This document shows positions 51,497 to 60,479 of a stretch of 64,000 nt of DNA, in pieces. The stretch spans positions 496,001 through 560,000 of the forward strand of contig OY282371.1 in NCBI GenBank assembly GCA_958295715.1, in the 5' to 3' direction. Below the pieces are notes generated by a model that saw only the letters and a program-made list of their open reading frames with translations, did no database searches and had not been told where the DNA came from. A program made the position numbers and the translations under genes. Position 1 is the first letter of the stretch. Every line of letters starts with the position of its first letter. Source of the DNA: an uncultured Dehalococcoidia bacterium. GTDB taxonomy: Bacteria; Chloroflexota; Dehalococcoidia; Lucifugimonadales; GCA-2712585.

Positions 51497-53176
51497 TTGC
51501 CACAGCACGACGTAATCGTAATCGGCGGCGGCTTCGCCGGGCTACGCGCCGCCTTGGAGGCCCGCGCGTCGAGCGCCGACGTGGCCGTGCTCTCCAAGGT
51601 CCACCCCATGCGCAGCCACTCCTCCGGCGCCCATAGCGGGGTCAACGCCGCCCTCAAGTCCGGCGACTCCTGGCAGGACCACGCCAAGGACACCATCGAG
51701 GCCGGGGCCTACCTCTGCGACCAGAAGGCCGTTGAGGTCCTGTGCAAGAACGCCTCGGAGGACGTTGTCGCCCTGGAGCGTATGGGGGTCATCTTCAACC
51801 GCGACAGCGACGGCCGCATAGACGTCATGCCCTTCGCCGGCTCCTCCCATCCCCGCACCTGCTACGCCGGCGACTCCGCGGGCCACGTCATCCTACAGGT
51901 GCTATACGAGCAGGTCCTCCGTTCCCAAATACCCACTTACGACGAGTGGTTCGTTTCCTCCATACTGGTGGAAGACGGCATGTGCAAGGGGGTGGTGGCC
52001 CGGGAGTTGAAGACGGGGCAGAACCACGCCTTTTACGCCAAGGCGGTGATTCTCGCCACCGGCGGCCTGGGCCGCGTCTACTCGCCCAGCACCTGTTCCC
52101 TCACCGGCACCGCCGACGGCCCGGCCTTGGCCTACCGCGCGGGCGCGCCCCTTGTAGACATGGAGATGGTCCAGTACCACCCAACGACCCTCAGCGACAG
52201 GGGCATACTCATTACCGAGGCGGCCCGCGGCGAGGGCGGGCGCCTGGTCAACAAGGACGGCGACCGGTTTATGGCCGCCAGCGACGCCGGGGCCATGGAG
52301 ATGGCCGCCAGAGACGTTTGCTCCCGGGCCGTTCACGCCGAGATACAGGAGGGACGCGGCGAGAACGGCAACGTTTACCTGGACCTGCGCCACCTGGACA
52401 AGGGGCGCATCTCCGACAGGCTGCGGGAGACCCTGTGGCTGCTGGAGGACCTGGAGGACCTGGACCCATCCAAGGACCTGATACCCGTGCGGCCCGCCAT
52501 GCACAGGCCCATCGGCGGCGTTAGGGTAGACACCTTTGGGGCCACCGGCCTGCCGGGTCTCTACGCCGCCGGGGAGTGCGCCTCCACCGGGGCTCACGGC
52601 GCCAACCGGTTGGGGGGAAACTCCCTGCTGGATTGCGTGGTCTTTGGCAGGCGGGCCGGGGAGGCCGCGGCCAGGCACTCCAGGGGCGCGACGTGGCATC
52701 CGCCCCAAGAATCCCTGGCCATCGCCGAGACCGCCGGCTTCAACGAGATAGCCTCCCGGGCGCCGGGCAAGGACACCCCCGGCATCATCCGCCGAGAGTT
52801 GGGTTCCCTTATGAACAGAAAGGTTGGAATACTCAGGGACGAGGCCGGCTTGAAGGACGCCGCTTCCGTCCTGAGGAATCTTAAGGAGCGCCACTCGCGC
52901 CTGGGCCTGCGGGACAAGGACGCGGCTTACAACACGGACATAATCTCGGCGGCGGAACTGGGCAACATGCTCGACGTGGCCGAGATAATAATCGCCGCGG
53001 CCCTGGCCCGGCGGGAGAGCCGCGGCTGCCACTACCGGACCGATTTCCCACAGCGGGACGACGTGAAGTGGCTCAGGCGCTCCGTGGCCACCCGGTCCAC
53101 CCGCGGCCCCATCATCAACAGCGCCCCCGTGGTCGTCACCCAGTGGAATCCTGCCGAGCGGAATCCTGCCCGGTGA
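51497..53176 (+). CDS. sdhA: Succinate dehydrogenase/fumarate reductase flavoprotein subunit
   Basis: 559 residues. FAD site VIGGGFAGLRAALEA; the His for covalent FAD lies in MRSHSSGAHSGVNAAL; FAD-domain ILATGGLGRVYSPST; active site HPTTLSDRGILITEAARGEGG; GLYAAGECASTGAHGANRLGGN (in two blocks). TTG 51497 is chosen because AGGAGG lies four bases upstream; ATG 51461 has none. It oxidises succinate in the TCA cycle, or reduces fumarate. The extreme C-terminus (VTQWNPAERNPAR) is built from short WNP/RNP repeats that continue into the following 38 bases. Confidence 0.94.
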   Translation: MPQHDVIVIGGGFAGLRAALEARASSADVAVLSKVHPMRSHSSGAHSGVNAALKSGDSWQDHAKDTIEAGAYLCDQKAVEVLCKNASEDVVALERMGVIFNRDSDGRIDVMPFAGSSHPRTCYAGDSAGHVILQVLYEQVLRSQIPTYDEWFVSSILVEDGMCKGVVARELKTGQNHAFYAKAVILATGGLGRVYSPSTCSLTGTADGPALAYRAGAPLVDMEMVQYHPTTLSDRGILITEAARGEGGRLVNKDGDRFMAASDAGAMEMAARDVCSRAVHAEIQEGRGENGNVYLDLRHLDKGRISDRLRETLWLLEDLEDLDPSKDLIPVRPAMHRPIGGVRVDTFGATGLPGLYAAGECASTGAHGANRLGGNSLLDCVVFGRRAGEAAARHSRGATWHPPQESLAIAETAGFNEIASRAPGKDTPGIIRRELGSLMNRKVGILRDEAGLKDAASVLRNLKERHSRLGLRDKDAAYNTDIISAAELGNMLDVAEIIIAAALARRESRGCHYRTDFPQRDDVKWLRRSVATRSTRGPIINSAPVVVTQWNPAERNPAR

Positions 53177-53214
53177 AACCCTGCCCAGCGGAATCCTGAA
53201 GGAGGAACCTAGAG

Positions 53215-54183
53215 ATGGAAGTAAAGATAGCCATAAAGCGCTCCAACGCCCAGACCAACGGCAAGGCCATCTCCCAGGCCTACAGCATCGAAATGGATGG
53301 GAACCGCACCCTCTTGGACGGGCTCATCCGCATCCGGGAGGAGCAGGACCCGACCCTTGCCTTCAGGGGCAGCTGCGGAACGGGGTTCTGCGGCGACTGC
53401 ACCATGACGGTGAATGGCAAGGGGGCCGTCGCCTGCCGCACCAAGTTGGGCAAGGCCCTCAAGAAGGCCGACGACGGGATTATCGAGGTCGGCCCCCTGA
53501 AGCTGGCCAAGGTCGCCAAGGACCTGATGTACGACGCCGAGAACTTCCACTGGCAGAAGTTCAAGGCCGTGGAGCCGTGGGTTGACCCCGTGGCTCCCCC
53601 CGCCAAGGGAGAGAACGTGGTCGCGAACGACGAGGTCCAGGACCTGCGCGCCGTGATGAGCTGCACCCAGTGCGGCCTCTGCGACCAGGGTTGCACCGTG
53701 CTGGTGGTGGACAAGACCTTCCTCGGCCCGGCGGCCCTCACCAAGGCCTACCGCGCGGTTTTCGACTCCAGGGACAGCCGCACGGCGGAGCGCCTCCAAA
53801 AGCTGAGTATGCGCCGGGGCATGTGGGACTGCACCCACTGCTTCGAGGCCAGCGAGCACTGCCCCAAGCGCATTGAGCCCACCGACCGCATCTTCGCCCT
53901 TCACGACAAGGCCATTAAGGCCGAGGCCGGCCCTCCCAAAGTGGTGCACCACTACAAGAGCTTTGCCGCCTCCGTCAAGGCCCACGGGTGGCTTGACGAG
54001 GCCCGCTTGGCCGTTGAAACCGAGGGCTTTACCAACGTTAGAGGACTTATGAAGCTGCTGCCCTTCGCCGTCAAGGCCGGCATAAAGGGCAAGCACCCCC
54101 TGCCCTACATGCTGCACAAGAAGAGGCCGGGGGCCGAACACATCAAGCGAATCTTTGAGAAATGGGAGGATAACGGCAAATGA
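53215..54183 (+). CDS. sdhB: Succinate dehydrogenase/fumarate reductase iron-sulfur subunit
   Basis: 322 residues. [2Fe-2S] motif GSCGTGFCGDCTMTVNG with a fourth Cys in VACRTK; the ferredoxin-like second half has CTQCGLCDQGC and CTHCFEASEHCPK for the remaining clusters. The C-terminal 80 residues are longer than in E. coli SdhB. GGAGGAACC precedes ATG 53215. It overlaps the next gene (ATGA). Confidence 0.92.
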   Translation: MEVKIAIKRSNAQTNGKAISQAYSIEMDGNRTLLDGLIRIREEQDPTLAFRGSCGTGFCGDCTMTVNGKGAVACRTKLGKALKKADDGIIEVGPLKLAKVAKDLMYDAENFHWQKFKAVEPWVDPVAPPAKGENVVANDEVQDLRAVMSCTQCGLCDQGCTVLVVDKTFLGPAALTKAYRAVFDSRDSRTAERLQKLSMRRGMWDCTHCFEASEHCPKRIEPTDRIFALHDKAIKAEAGPPKVVHHYKSFAASVKAHGWLDEARLAVETEGFTNVRGLMKLLPFAVKAGIKGKHPLPYMLHKKRPGAEHIKRIFEKWEDNGK

Positions 54184-55064
54184 AGTACGCGTTTTATCCC
54201 GGGTGCGTGTCCAAGGGCGGCTGCCCCGAACTGTATCCCGCCGTTTTGAAGGTGGCGGACAAGCTGGGCCTGGAACTGGTGGAGATGGAGGACGCCGGCT
54301 GCACCGGCGCGGGTATCCTCAGCCGCGAGGTGTCGGACCCCATCAACGCCCGCACCTTCGCCAAGGCCGAGGCCATGGGCCTCCCCATTATGACCATTTG
54401 CAGCACCTGCCAAGGCGTGATGACTCAGGCCAACCACCGGCTCAAGGACGACGAGTATCGTCAGATGATTAACCGGGAGTATCTGTCGGAGGAAGGGTTG
54501 GAGTACAAGGGCACGACGGACGTGCGGCACATGCTCTGGGCCATCGTCGAGGACTACGGCCTGGATAAGCTGCGTGACCTGGTGGTGCGCCCCCTCAACG
54601 GCCTGCCCGTGGCCCAGTTCTACGGCTGCTACCTGAAGCGGCCACCGGAGCTTATGGTTCCCAAGGAGTTCGCCAAGACCAGGAAGACCGCCCTTGAAGA
54701 CGTTATCGAGGCCCTCGGCGGCGTGGCCGTTAAGAGCTCCGGCAGGGGCAAGTGCTGCGGCTTCCCCATCCTCACCTCCAACGAGGAGAACTCCCTGTCC
54801 ATGTGCGGCGACCATACCCTAGACGCCAAGGCCAAGGGCGCCGTGGCCATGGTCACGCCGTGCCCCCTGTGTCACCTGGAATTGGATGGGAAGCAGGCCG
54901 ACGCCGCGGCGCACAAGGGCCAGGAGATAAACATCCCCGTTTTCCACCTGCCCCAACTGGTGGGACTGGCCATGGGCTTCAGCCCCAAGGAGATGAACCT
55001 GCAACGGCACCTGGTGTCCACCAAGCCCATAGAGCAGCGTCTTGGCGTTGAGGTGAAGGCATAG
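54180..55064 (+). CDS. CCG-domain subunit (SdhE-like / HdrB-like) of a type-E succinate dehydrogenase
   Basis: 294 residues with two CCG (cysteine-rich) domains: YPGCVSKGG and CSTCQGVM in the first, FYGCYLKRP, GRGKCCGFPIL and CPLCHLELD in the second. This is the HdrB fold, also found as SdhE in SdhABE enzymes and MfrE in methylmenaquinol:fumarate reductases. No classical membrane anchors SdhC/SdhD follow, so this protein probably provides quinone contact or an amphipathic anchor. Coupled to sdhB by a four-base overlap. Confidence 0.85.
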   Translation: MKYAFYPGCVSKGGCPELYPAVLKVADKLGLELVEMEDAGCTGAGILSREVSDPINARTFAKAEAMGLPIMTICSTCQGVMTQANHRLKDDEYRQMINREYLSEEGLEYKGTTDVRHMLWAIVEDYGLDKLRDLVVRPLNGLPVAQFYGCYLKRPPELMVPKEFAKTRKTALEDVIEALGGVAVKSSGRGKCCGFPILTSNEENSLSMCGDHTLDAKAKGAVAMVTPCPLCHLELDGKQADAAAHKGQEINIPVFHLPQLVGLAMGFSPKEMNLQRHLVSTKPIEQRLGVEVKA

Positions 55065-55534
55065 CCGCAGCGTCCAAGAGATACTGGCTCTTCAAGTCCG
55101 AGCCATCCGCCTACTCTTACGACGACCTGGTTGAGGACGGCGTGGCCGAGTGGGACGGCGTCCGCAACTACCAGGCCCGCAACATGCTGAGGGACGACAT
55201 CAAGGAGGGCGACGGCGTTCTCTTCTACCACAGCAGCAGCAAGCCGTTGGCGGTTATCGGCTCTGCGACGGTTGTTTGTGGCGGCTATCCCGACTTCACC
55301 GCCTGGGACCCGGCCTCCCAGCATCCCGACCCCAAAAGCTCCCCGGACAACCCCATCTGGTACATGGTTGACATAAAGGCCGACCGGCGCTTTGCCCGCC
55401 CCGTGACCCGCGACATGATGAAGGACGTTCCGGAGCTCAAGGACATGATGCTGCTCCGCAGGGGGTCGCGGCTGTCCATTCAGCCGGTGTCCCGGCAGGA
55501 GTGGGACGCCGTCCTAAAGATGGCCGCCGCCTAG
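55061..55534 (+). CDS. EVE-domain protein
   Basis: 157 residues if read from the stop-start overlap. YWLFKSEPSAYSYDDLVE at the N-terminus and VRNYQARNMLRDDIKEGD, VLFYHSSSKPLAVIG, then VDIKADRRFARPV are the EVE (PUA-like) fold that binds modified bases. No ATG, GTG or TTG precedes the conserved N-terminus; the frame opens at 55052. ATA at 55061, overlapping the previous TAG and five bases after GAGGTG, is the most likely start. The first standard codon (GTG 55142) would delete the first strand of the domain. Good family call, uncertain start. Confidence 0.8.
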   Translation: MAAASKRYWLFKSEPSAYSYDDLVEDGVAEWDGVRNYQARNMLRDDIKEGDGVLFYHSSSKPLAVIGSATVVCGGYPDFTAWDPASQHPDPKSSPDNPIWYMVDIKADRRFARPVTRDMMKDVPELKDMMLLRRGSRLSIQPVSRQEWDAVLKMAAA

Positions 55535-55602
55535 GGTTCGCCCCCGCCGCCGTTCCCGACTTCCTGACCCGGCGGGCAGAACGGGGCCGCGCGCGTTCCT
55601 CC

Positions 55603-56997
55603 CTAGCCGTCTTCCTTGGGTTCATCCGCGGGCTTGTGTTCGGGCCTGTGCCTGCGGCCAAGGGCGCGGCGATGTCCAAGCCTGATGCCGTGCCGCCGCC
55701 GCGTCTCCTTGGCTTCGGCCTTTCCCTTCTCAGACGGCGGCGGCGGCGGGATGTCCGGCGGGTCATCCACCCGCTCTATAGGCCCGCGCAGGGCCGGCAT
55801 TATAATCGCTATCAGGATAAGCAGGACTATGCCCACGCCGGCGTTGATAGCCAACGCGGTTCCTATGCTCAAGACCGCGGCCAGCGCCCCGATCTCCACG
55901 TTCCCCATCTGCCCCGCGCCAACGGCCATCCCCTGGGCGCCGAAAACCCTGCTGTGCAGGCTGGATGGCGTGCTGGTGAGCAGTATGCCGCTCTGCATTG
56001 TGGCGAACCCGACTTGGAACACCCCTATGGTTATCAGCAGCAGCAGGGACAGCAGGAACCAGGGCGAGAGGGCGAAGCCCAGCAGCAGGATGGTGACGCC
56101 AAGGCATCCCGTTAGAAACACCTTGCCGTGAATCTTCACCCGGCTTCCCAACAGCCCGATTATCAGGGATCCGACCACGAAGCCTATCCCGTCGGCCGCG
56201 GCCAGGAGTCCCATCAGCCCCGGGCCGACTCCCAGGTGCTCCTGGGCTATTACGGGAATGAACAGGTGGTACTGGAACATGGCGTTCATCACCACCGTGG
56301 CCGTGAGCACCCCCGCGATGGCAGGCGTGGAGTAGGCGTACTTGAGTCCCTCGCCGATGCTCCTCAGCACCGGACGCCGTGGCAGGGACGACGACATCGG
56401 CTCCACCTTGGCCAACAGTATGCTGGTCAGGGCTATCAGGTAGAATCCCGCAAGGAGGGAGTAGACGCTTACGGCCGTTCCGGTAATCTGTAGCAGCGCC
56501 CCAATGGCGAGGGGGCCGGCTATCCTGCCGATGCTGAAGCCGATCTGCTCGAGGGATATGGCCTGCACCAGGTTTCCGGGTCCCACCACGTGGAAAATCA
56601 GCGCTCGGCGGCTGGTGTTGTCGAAGGAGCGGGAGGCCCCCCGCACGGCGGCGACGATGAACAGGTAGTAGGGCTCCAGGTTCCCCAAAATCAGCATGAC
56701 CAGCACCGCCACCGCCGTTATGACGTTGATGGTGTTGGACGCCATTATTATGTGGCGGCGGTCCTTGCGGTCGCCGATGGCCCCCGCCAGCAGGGTGAAG
56801 GAGAACATGGCGACGGTGCGGCTGAGACCCACCAGGGCCACCTGCCAGGGCGACCCGGTTATCTGGTGGACTATCCAACCCATGGCCAGAAGCTCCGACA
56901 TGTCCCCGGTGCCGGAGATGCTGCCGTTGCACCAGAGCAGCCGGAAGGTCCGGTTCTTCAGAACGTTGACCAGGGGGTTGTTTATTCTGGGGCGCAC
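55603..56997 (-). CDS. MFS transporter (EntS-like, MFS_3)
   Basis: 464-residue transporter with about 11-12 helices, then a charged Pro/Arg/His-rich tail of about 60 residues. The loop motif between helices 2 and 3 is GAIGDRKDRRHIIM. WVIHQITGSPWQVALVG-like sequence near helix 1-2 and FDNTSRRALIFHVVG are typical of EntS-like exporters. The substrate is unknown. Start GTG 56997. Confidence 0.85.
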   Translation of the reverse strand: MRPRINNPLVNVLKNRTFRLLWCNGSISGTGDMSELLAMGWIVHQITGSPWQVALVGLSRTVAMFSFTLLAGAIGDRKDRRHIIMASNTINVITAVAVLVMLILGNLEPYYLFIVAAVRGASRSFDNTSRRALIFHVVGPGNLVQAISLEQIGFSIGRIAGPLAIGALLQITGTAVSVYSLLAGFYLIALTSILLAKVEPMSSSLPRRPVLRSIGEGLKYAYSTPAIAGVLTATVVMNAMFQYHLFIPVIAQEHLGVGPGLMGLLAAADGIGFVVGSLIIGLLGSRVKIHGKVFLTGCLGVTILLLGFALSPWFLLSLLLLITIGVFQVGFATMQSGILLTSTPSSLHSRVFGAQGMAVGAGQMGNVEIGALAAVLSIGTALAINAGVGIVLLILIAIIMPALRGPIERVDDPPDIPPPPPSEKGKAEAKETRRRHGIRLGHRRALGRRHRPEHKPADEPKEDG

Positions 56998-57724
56998 GGG
57001 TTCCGGCTCAGGTGGGCGTAGGGATGTATGGAGGGGTCGAGGGTTTTGTCACCCCCCTATTTTATCCCCGCGAAGACCCTCGCCACTAGGCGAACGGACT
57101 ACGGGCTTTGACGGAACAGGGGTTGAGGGGCGGCTTTACCCTTACCCCTCTCCGTCATTCCCGCGCAGGCGGGAAGGGCACGTGTGCCCACTTAGTTTTG
57201 GAGAGCGTTGAGGGCTTCTCGACTCTCGCCCCGATCCGTTATTCCCCCTCTCTTATCCGTCATTCCCGCGCAGGCGGGAATCCATCCCCCGCCTGCCGAT
57301 TCAGGCCGGTGAGCCATACGCCGCCATCCGTCACTCTTATCCGTCATTCCCGCGCAGGCGGGAATCCATCCCCTCCCCTCCGTTACACCAAGGGAACAGC
57401 GCGAGTCCCCGGTGAGAGCCGGCCCCATACGGCCAGACTGGCTTGAGGTCTCCATCCCTTATTGGAGGGAGAGGCGGGGGTGGCACTCGTAGACGTCCCT
57501 ACGGGTGGGCTTGGGGTCTTGGCTTTGGGGTGTAAGGTTCCTGGATTCCCGCCTACGCGGGAAGGGCACGTGTGCCCATTTTTGTTTTGCGGAGCGTTGG
57601 TTCTGCTTTGTGGCCCTCCTGGATTCCCGTTTTCACGGGAATGACGGGAGAGGGAGCCGGGAATGACGGAAAGGGGGGAGGGAATGACGGATAAGAGAGG
57701 CGGGAATTACCAGAAGGGTCGTAC
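56998..57724. repeat. Intergenic repeat island 9
   Basis: No gene in 727 bases. Full palindromes near 57265, 57350 and 57625, half copies running into GGGCACGTGTGCCC at about 57165-57185 and 57555-57575. Spacers repeat those of islands 1, 4 and 10 (CTTAGTTTTGGAGAGCG; TTTTTGTTTTGCGGAGCG). Confidence 0.85.
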
Positions 57725-60190
57725 TCAGGCGACCACGATGTTTATCAGCCGCCCCTCTACGTACACCATGTTGCGTATCGTTTTGTTCTGCGTGTGCCGC
57801 TGCACCTTGGGGCTGGCCAAGGCCATCTCCTTCACCGCCTCCTCGGACGCGACGGCGGGGGCCTCCAACCGGTCTCTGAGCCGCCCGTTCACCTGCACCA
57901 CCAGGGTCACCGTCTCCTCAACGGTCAGGGCCGGGTCCCACTTGGGGAACGCGCGGTTGTGGATGCTGTAGCCGTGGCCGGCCCGTTCCCACAACTCCTC
58001 CGCGACGTGGGGGGCCAGGGGCGCCAGCATCAGCAGGAACTTCTCCACGCATTCCCGCCACTGCCCGGCCTCCACCTCCCCCCTGTCCCACGCCTGGGAG
58101 AGGTGGTTGGTGAGCTCCATGAGGGCGGCGATGGCCGTGTTGAACTTGAACCGGTCCAGGTCAGTGTGCACCTTCTCGATGGTCTGGTGGAGCTTGCGCC
58201 GGGTCTGGGCCGGGCCGCCGCCATCCTCCACCCGTTCGGGCAGTTGGGCGGGGTCCCGTTGTAGGAGGTCCCAGACGCGGTTCATCCACCGGGCTATGCC
58301 GTTTATGCCGGTGTCCGTCCAGTCGCCGCCCTGGTCCCAAGGGCCGAGGAACATCAGGTAGGCCCGCACCGCGTCGGCCCCGAGGACCTTCACGTAGTCG
58401 TCGGGGTTGATGACGTTGCCCCGGGACTTGCTCATCTTGGCGCCGCTGGCGATGATAATCCCCTGGTTGAAGAGCCGCAGGAAGGGTTCGCCGAACTTCA
58501 ACAACCCCATGTCCCTCAGGGCCTTGGTGAAAAAGCGGGCGTAGAGCAGGTGCATAACGGCGTGCTCGGCCCCGCCGGTGTACTGGTCCACGGGCAGCCA
58601 CTCCTCGGCCAGGGACATGTCGAATGGCCCGCCCTCGTGCCTGGGGCTGGTGAACCGGAACATGTACCAAGACGAGTCCACAAAGGTGTCCATGGTGTCC
58701 GTCTCGCGCCGGCCCTCGCCCTGGCAGGAGGGACACGCGGCCTGCACGAACTCCGGGCTTGCCGCCAAGGGCGACTCCCCGGTGGGCCTGAACTCGGCGT
58801 TGGGCGGCAGCAGGACGGGCAGGTCCTCCTCCGGAACGGGCGTGGCGCCGCAGTCGTCGCAATAGATTATGGGTATGGGGGTGCCCCAGTACCTTTGCCG
58901 GGAGATGAGCCAGTCCCTAACGCGATAGGCCACCGCCCTTTCCCCCCAACCCCGCTCCTCTATGAGGTCGGCGATGGACTCTATGGCGTCGGCGCTGGCC
59001 ATTCCGTTGAAGCGGTTGGAATTGGTCATCACCCCCTGGCCGGTGAACGCCCTTGGTTCCCTCCACTCCGCGCCGGCGGGGCTGATAACCGTTCTAATGG
59101 GCAGGCCGTGCTCTTTAGCGAACTCGTAGTCCCGCTGGTCGTGGGCCGGCACCCCCATCACCGCGCCGGAGCCGTAGGTGGTCAGCACGTAGTCGGCGAT
59201 GAAGAGGGGGACCCGTTCGCCGTTGGTCGGGTTGACGGCGTAGGAACCGAGGGGAACGCCGGTCTTGTCCCTTTCCGTGGACATCCGCTCAATCTCCGTC
59301 TGGCGTTTGGTCTTCTCCACGTAGGCCAGGACCTCGGCCCGCCGCTCCGGGGCGGCGAGGCCTTCCACCAGTGGATGCTCCGGGGCCAGGGCCATGAAGG
59401 TGACGCCGTAGATGGTGTCTATCCGGGTTGTAAAGGTGCGGAGCTCCCCCTCGGCGAGGCCGCAATGGGAGATGTCGAAGGCAATGTCCACCCCTTCGCT
59501 GCGGCCTATCCAGTTCCGCTGCATGGTTAGAATCTTCTCCGGCCAGTCGGTGAGGCCGCTAAAGTCCAGCAGCTCCTCGGCGTAGTCGGTGATGCGGAAG
59601 AACCACTGTTGGAGGGCGCGGCGGCTCACCGGGGCGTCGCACCGCTCGCATCCCCCGTTAACCACCTGTTCGTTGGCCAGGACCGTTTGGCACGACGGGC
59701 ACCAGACCACCGGGGCCTCGGCGCGGTAGGCCAGGCCCTTCTTGTATAGCTGTAGGAAGAGCCACTGGTTCCACCGGTAATACTCCGGCAGGCAGCAAAT
59801 TATCTCCCGCTCCCAGTCGTACATAGGCCCCATTGAGCGCAGCTGCCGCCGCATGTTGTCTATGTTGCCCATGGTCCACGACTGGGGATGGATGCCCCGG
59901 CTTATGGCCGCGTTCTCCGCCGGCAGGCCGAAGGCGTCGAACCCCATGGGATGCATCACGTTGTAGCCCTGCATTCGCCGGAACCGGGCGTGGCAGTCGG
60001 CGGGGGCCATGGCGTACCAGTGGCCAACGTGCAGGTCCCCCGACGGGTAGGGGTACATGGTCAGTTCGTACCACTTGGGGCGGGGGTCGTCGTCCTTGGC
60101 CCGGTGGACGCCATCCCGTTCCCACCGTTCCTGCCACTTCCGGTCAATCTCGGTGGCCGGATATCGTATCTCTACGCGCCTTGTGGTCAT
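57725..60190 (-). CDS. leuS: Leucyl-tRNA synthetase
   Basis: 821 residues, normal for bacterial LeuRS. HIGH-type motif in PYPSGDLHVGHWYAM, HPMGFDAFGLPAENAA, a zinc-like CPSCQTVLANEQV/CERCDAPVSRR module, the CP1 editing domain with TTRIDTIYGVTFMALAPEHP and GVPAHDQRDYEFA, and KMSKS in GAKMSKSRGNVINPDDY. ATG 60190 with AGGAAGTGAG upstream is preferred; GTG 60196 is also in frame. Confidence 0.96.
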   Translation of the reverse strand: MTTRRVEIRYPATEIDRKWQERWERDGVHRAKDDDPRPKWYELTMYPYPSGDLHVGHWYAMAPADCHARFRRMQGYNVMHPMGFDAFGLPAENAAISRGIHPQSWTMGNIDNMRRQLRSMGPMYDWEREIICCLPEYYRWNQWLFLQLYKKGLAYRAEAPVVWCPSCQTVLANEQVVNGGCERCDAPVSRRALQQWFFRITDYAEELLDFSGLTDWPEKILTMQRNWIGRSEGVDIAFDISHCGLAEGELRTFTTRIDTIYGVTFMALAPEHPLVEGLAAPERRAEVLAYVEKTKRQTEIERMSTERDKTGVPLGSYAVNPTNGERVPLFIADYVLTTYGSGAVMGVPAHDQRDYEFAKEHGLPIRTVISPAGAEWREPRAFTGQGVMTNSNRFNGMASADAIESIADLIEERGWGERAVAYRVRDWLISRQRYWGTPIPIIYCDDCGATPVPEEDLPVLLPPNAEFRPTGESPLAASPEFVQAACPSCQGEGRRETDTMDTFVDSSWYMFRFTSPRHEGGPFDMSLAEEWLPVDQYTGGAEHAVMHLLYARFFTKALRDMGLLKFGEPFLRLFNQGIIIASGAKMSKSRGNVINPDDYVKVLGADAVRAYLMFLGPWDQGGDWTDTGINGIARWMNRVWDLLQRDPAQLPERVEDGGGPAQTRRKLHQTIEKVHTDLDRFKFNTAIAALMELTNHLSQAWDRGEVEAGQWRECVEKFLLMLAPLAPHVAEELWERAGHGYSIHNRAFPKWDPALTVEETVTLVVQVNGRLRDRLEAPAVASEEAVKEMALASPKVQRHTQNKTIRNMVYVEGRLINIVVA

Positions 60191-60479
60191 GCTCACTTCC
60201 TAGCTCTCGTCTTTGGCGCCCATTATACACCCATACGGCGGCGCTTTCTCCCAACGGCCCCCGTCGCTTGGGGAAACGGCCCATCCTGCCCCCTTGCCGT
60301 TGACATGGAATCCTTATGGCCCATCCTGCCGCTTGCCGTTGACATGGAATCCGTATGGCCCATCCTGCCCCCCTGCCGTTGACATGGAATCCGTATGGCC
60401 CAGTCCGCCTCCCTGCCGTTGACATGGAATCCTTATAGAAGGATACTTGCGCTAACGAACCCCGAACTAGGAGGCGTTT
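60191..60479. repeat. Divergent gap with a four-copy 40-bp array carrying TTGACA
   Basis: TTGACATGGAATCC starts copies at 60300, 60339, 60379 and 60419 (periods 39-40). Units share CCTGCC, TGCCGTTGACATGGAATCC and TATGGCCCA. Every copy offers a perfect -35 hexamer, but only the last has a -10 box at the right distance. The first part (60191-60270) holds the leuS upstream region with no recognised site. Confidence 0.85.
60419..60447 (+). promoter_or_regulatory. Promoter of the LLM/hydrolase/LLM run
   Basis: TTGACA (60419-60424), 17 bases, GATACT (60442-60447; 4 of 6). The predicted start is near 60454, giving a 26-base leader with AGGAGG at 60469-60474, six bases before the ATG. It is the last copy of the 40-bp array. 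Confidence 0.6.

Noticed and set aside
53209-54141. 310-codon frame antisense to sdhB
   Set aside because: A GC-rich shadow of a well-identified gene; no motif, promoter or ribosome binding site. The same reasoning removes the 404-codon frame antisense to 62175-63389 and the 309-codon frame antisense to 19040-19969.
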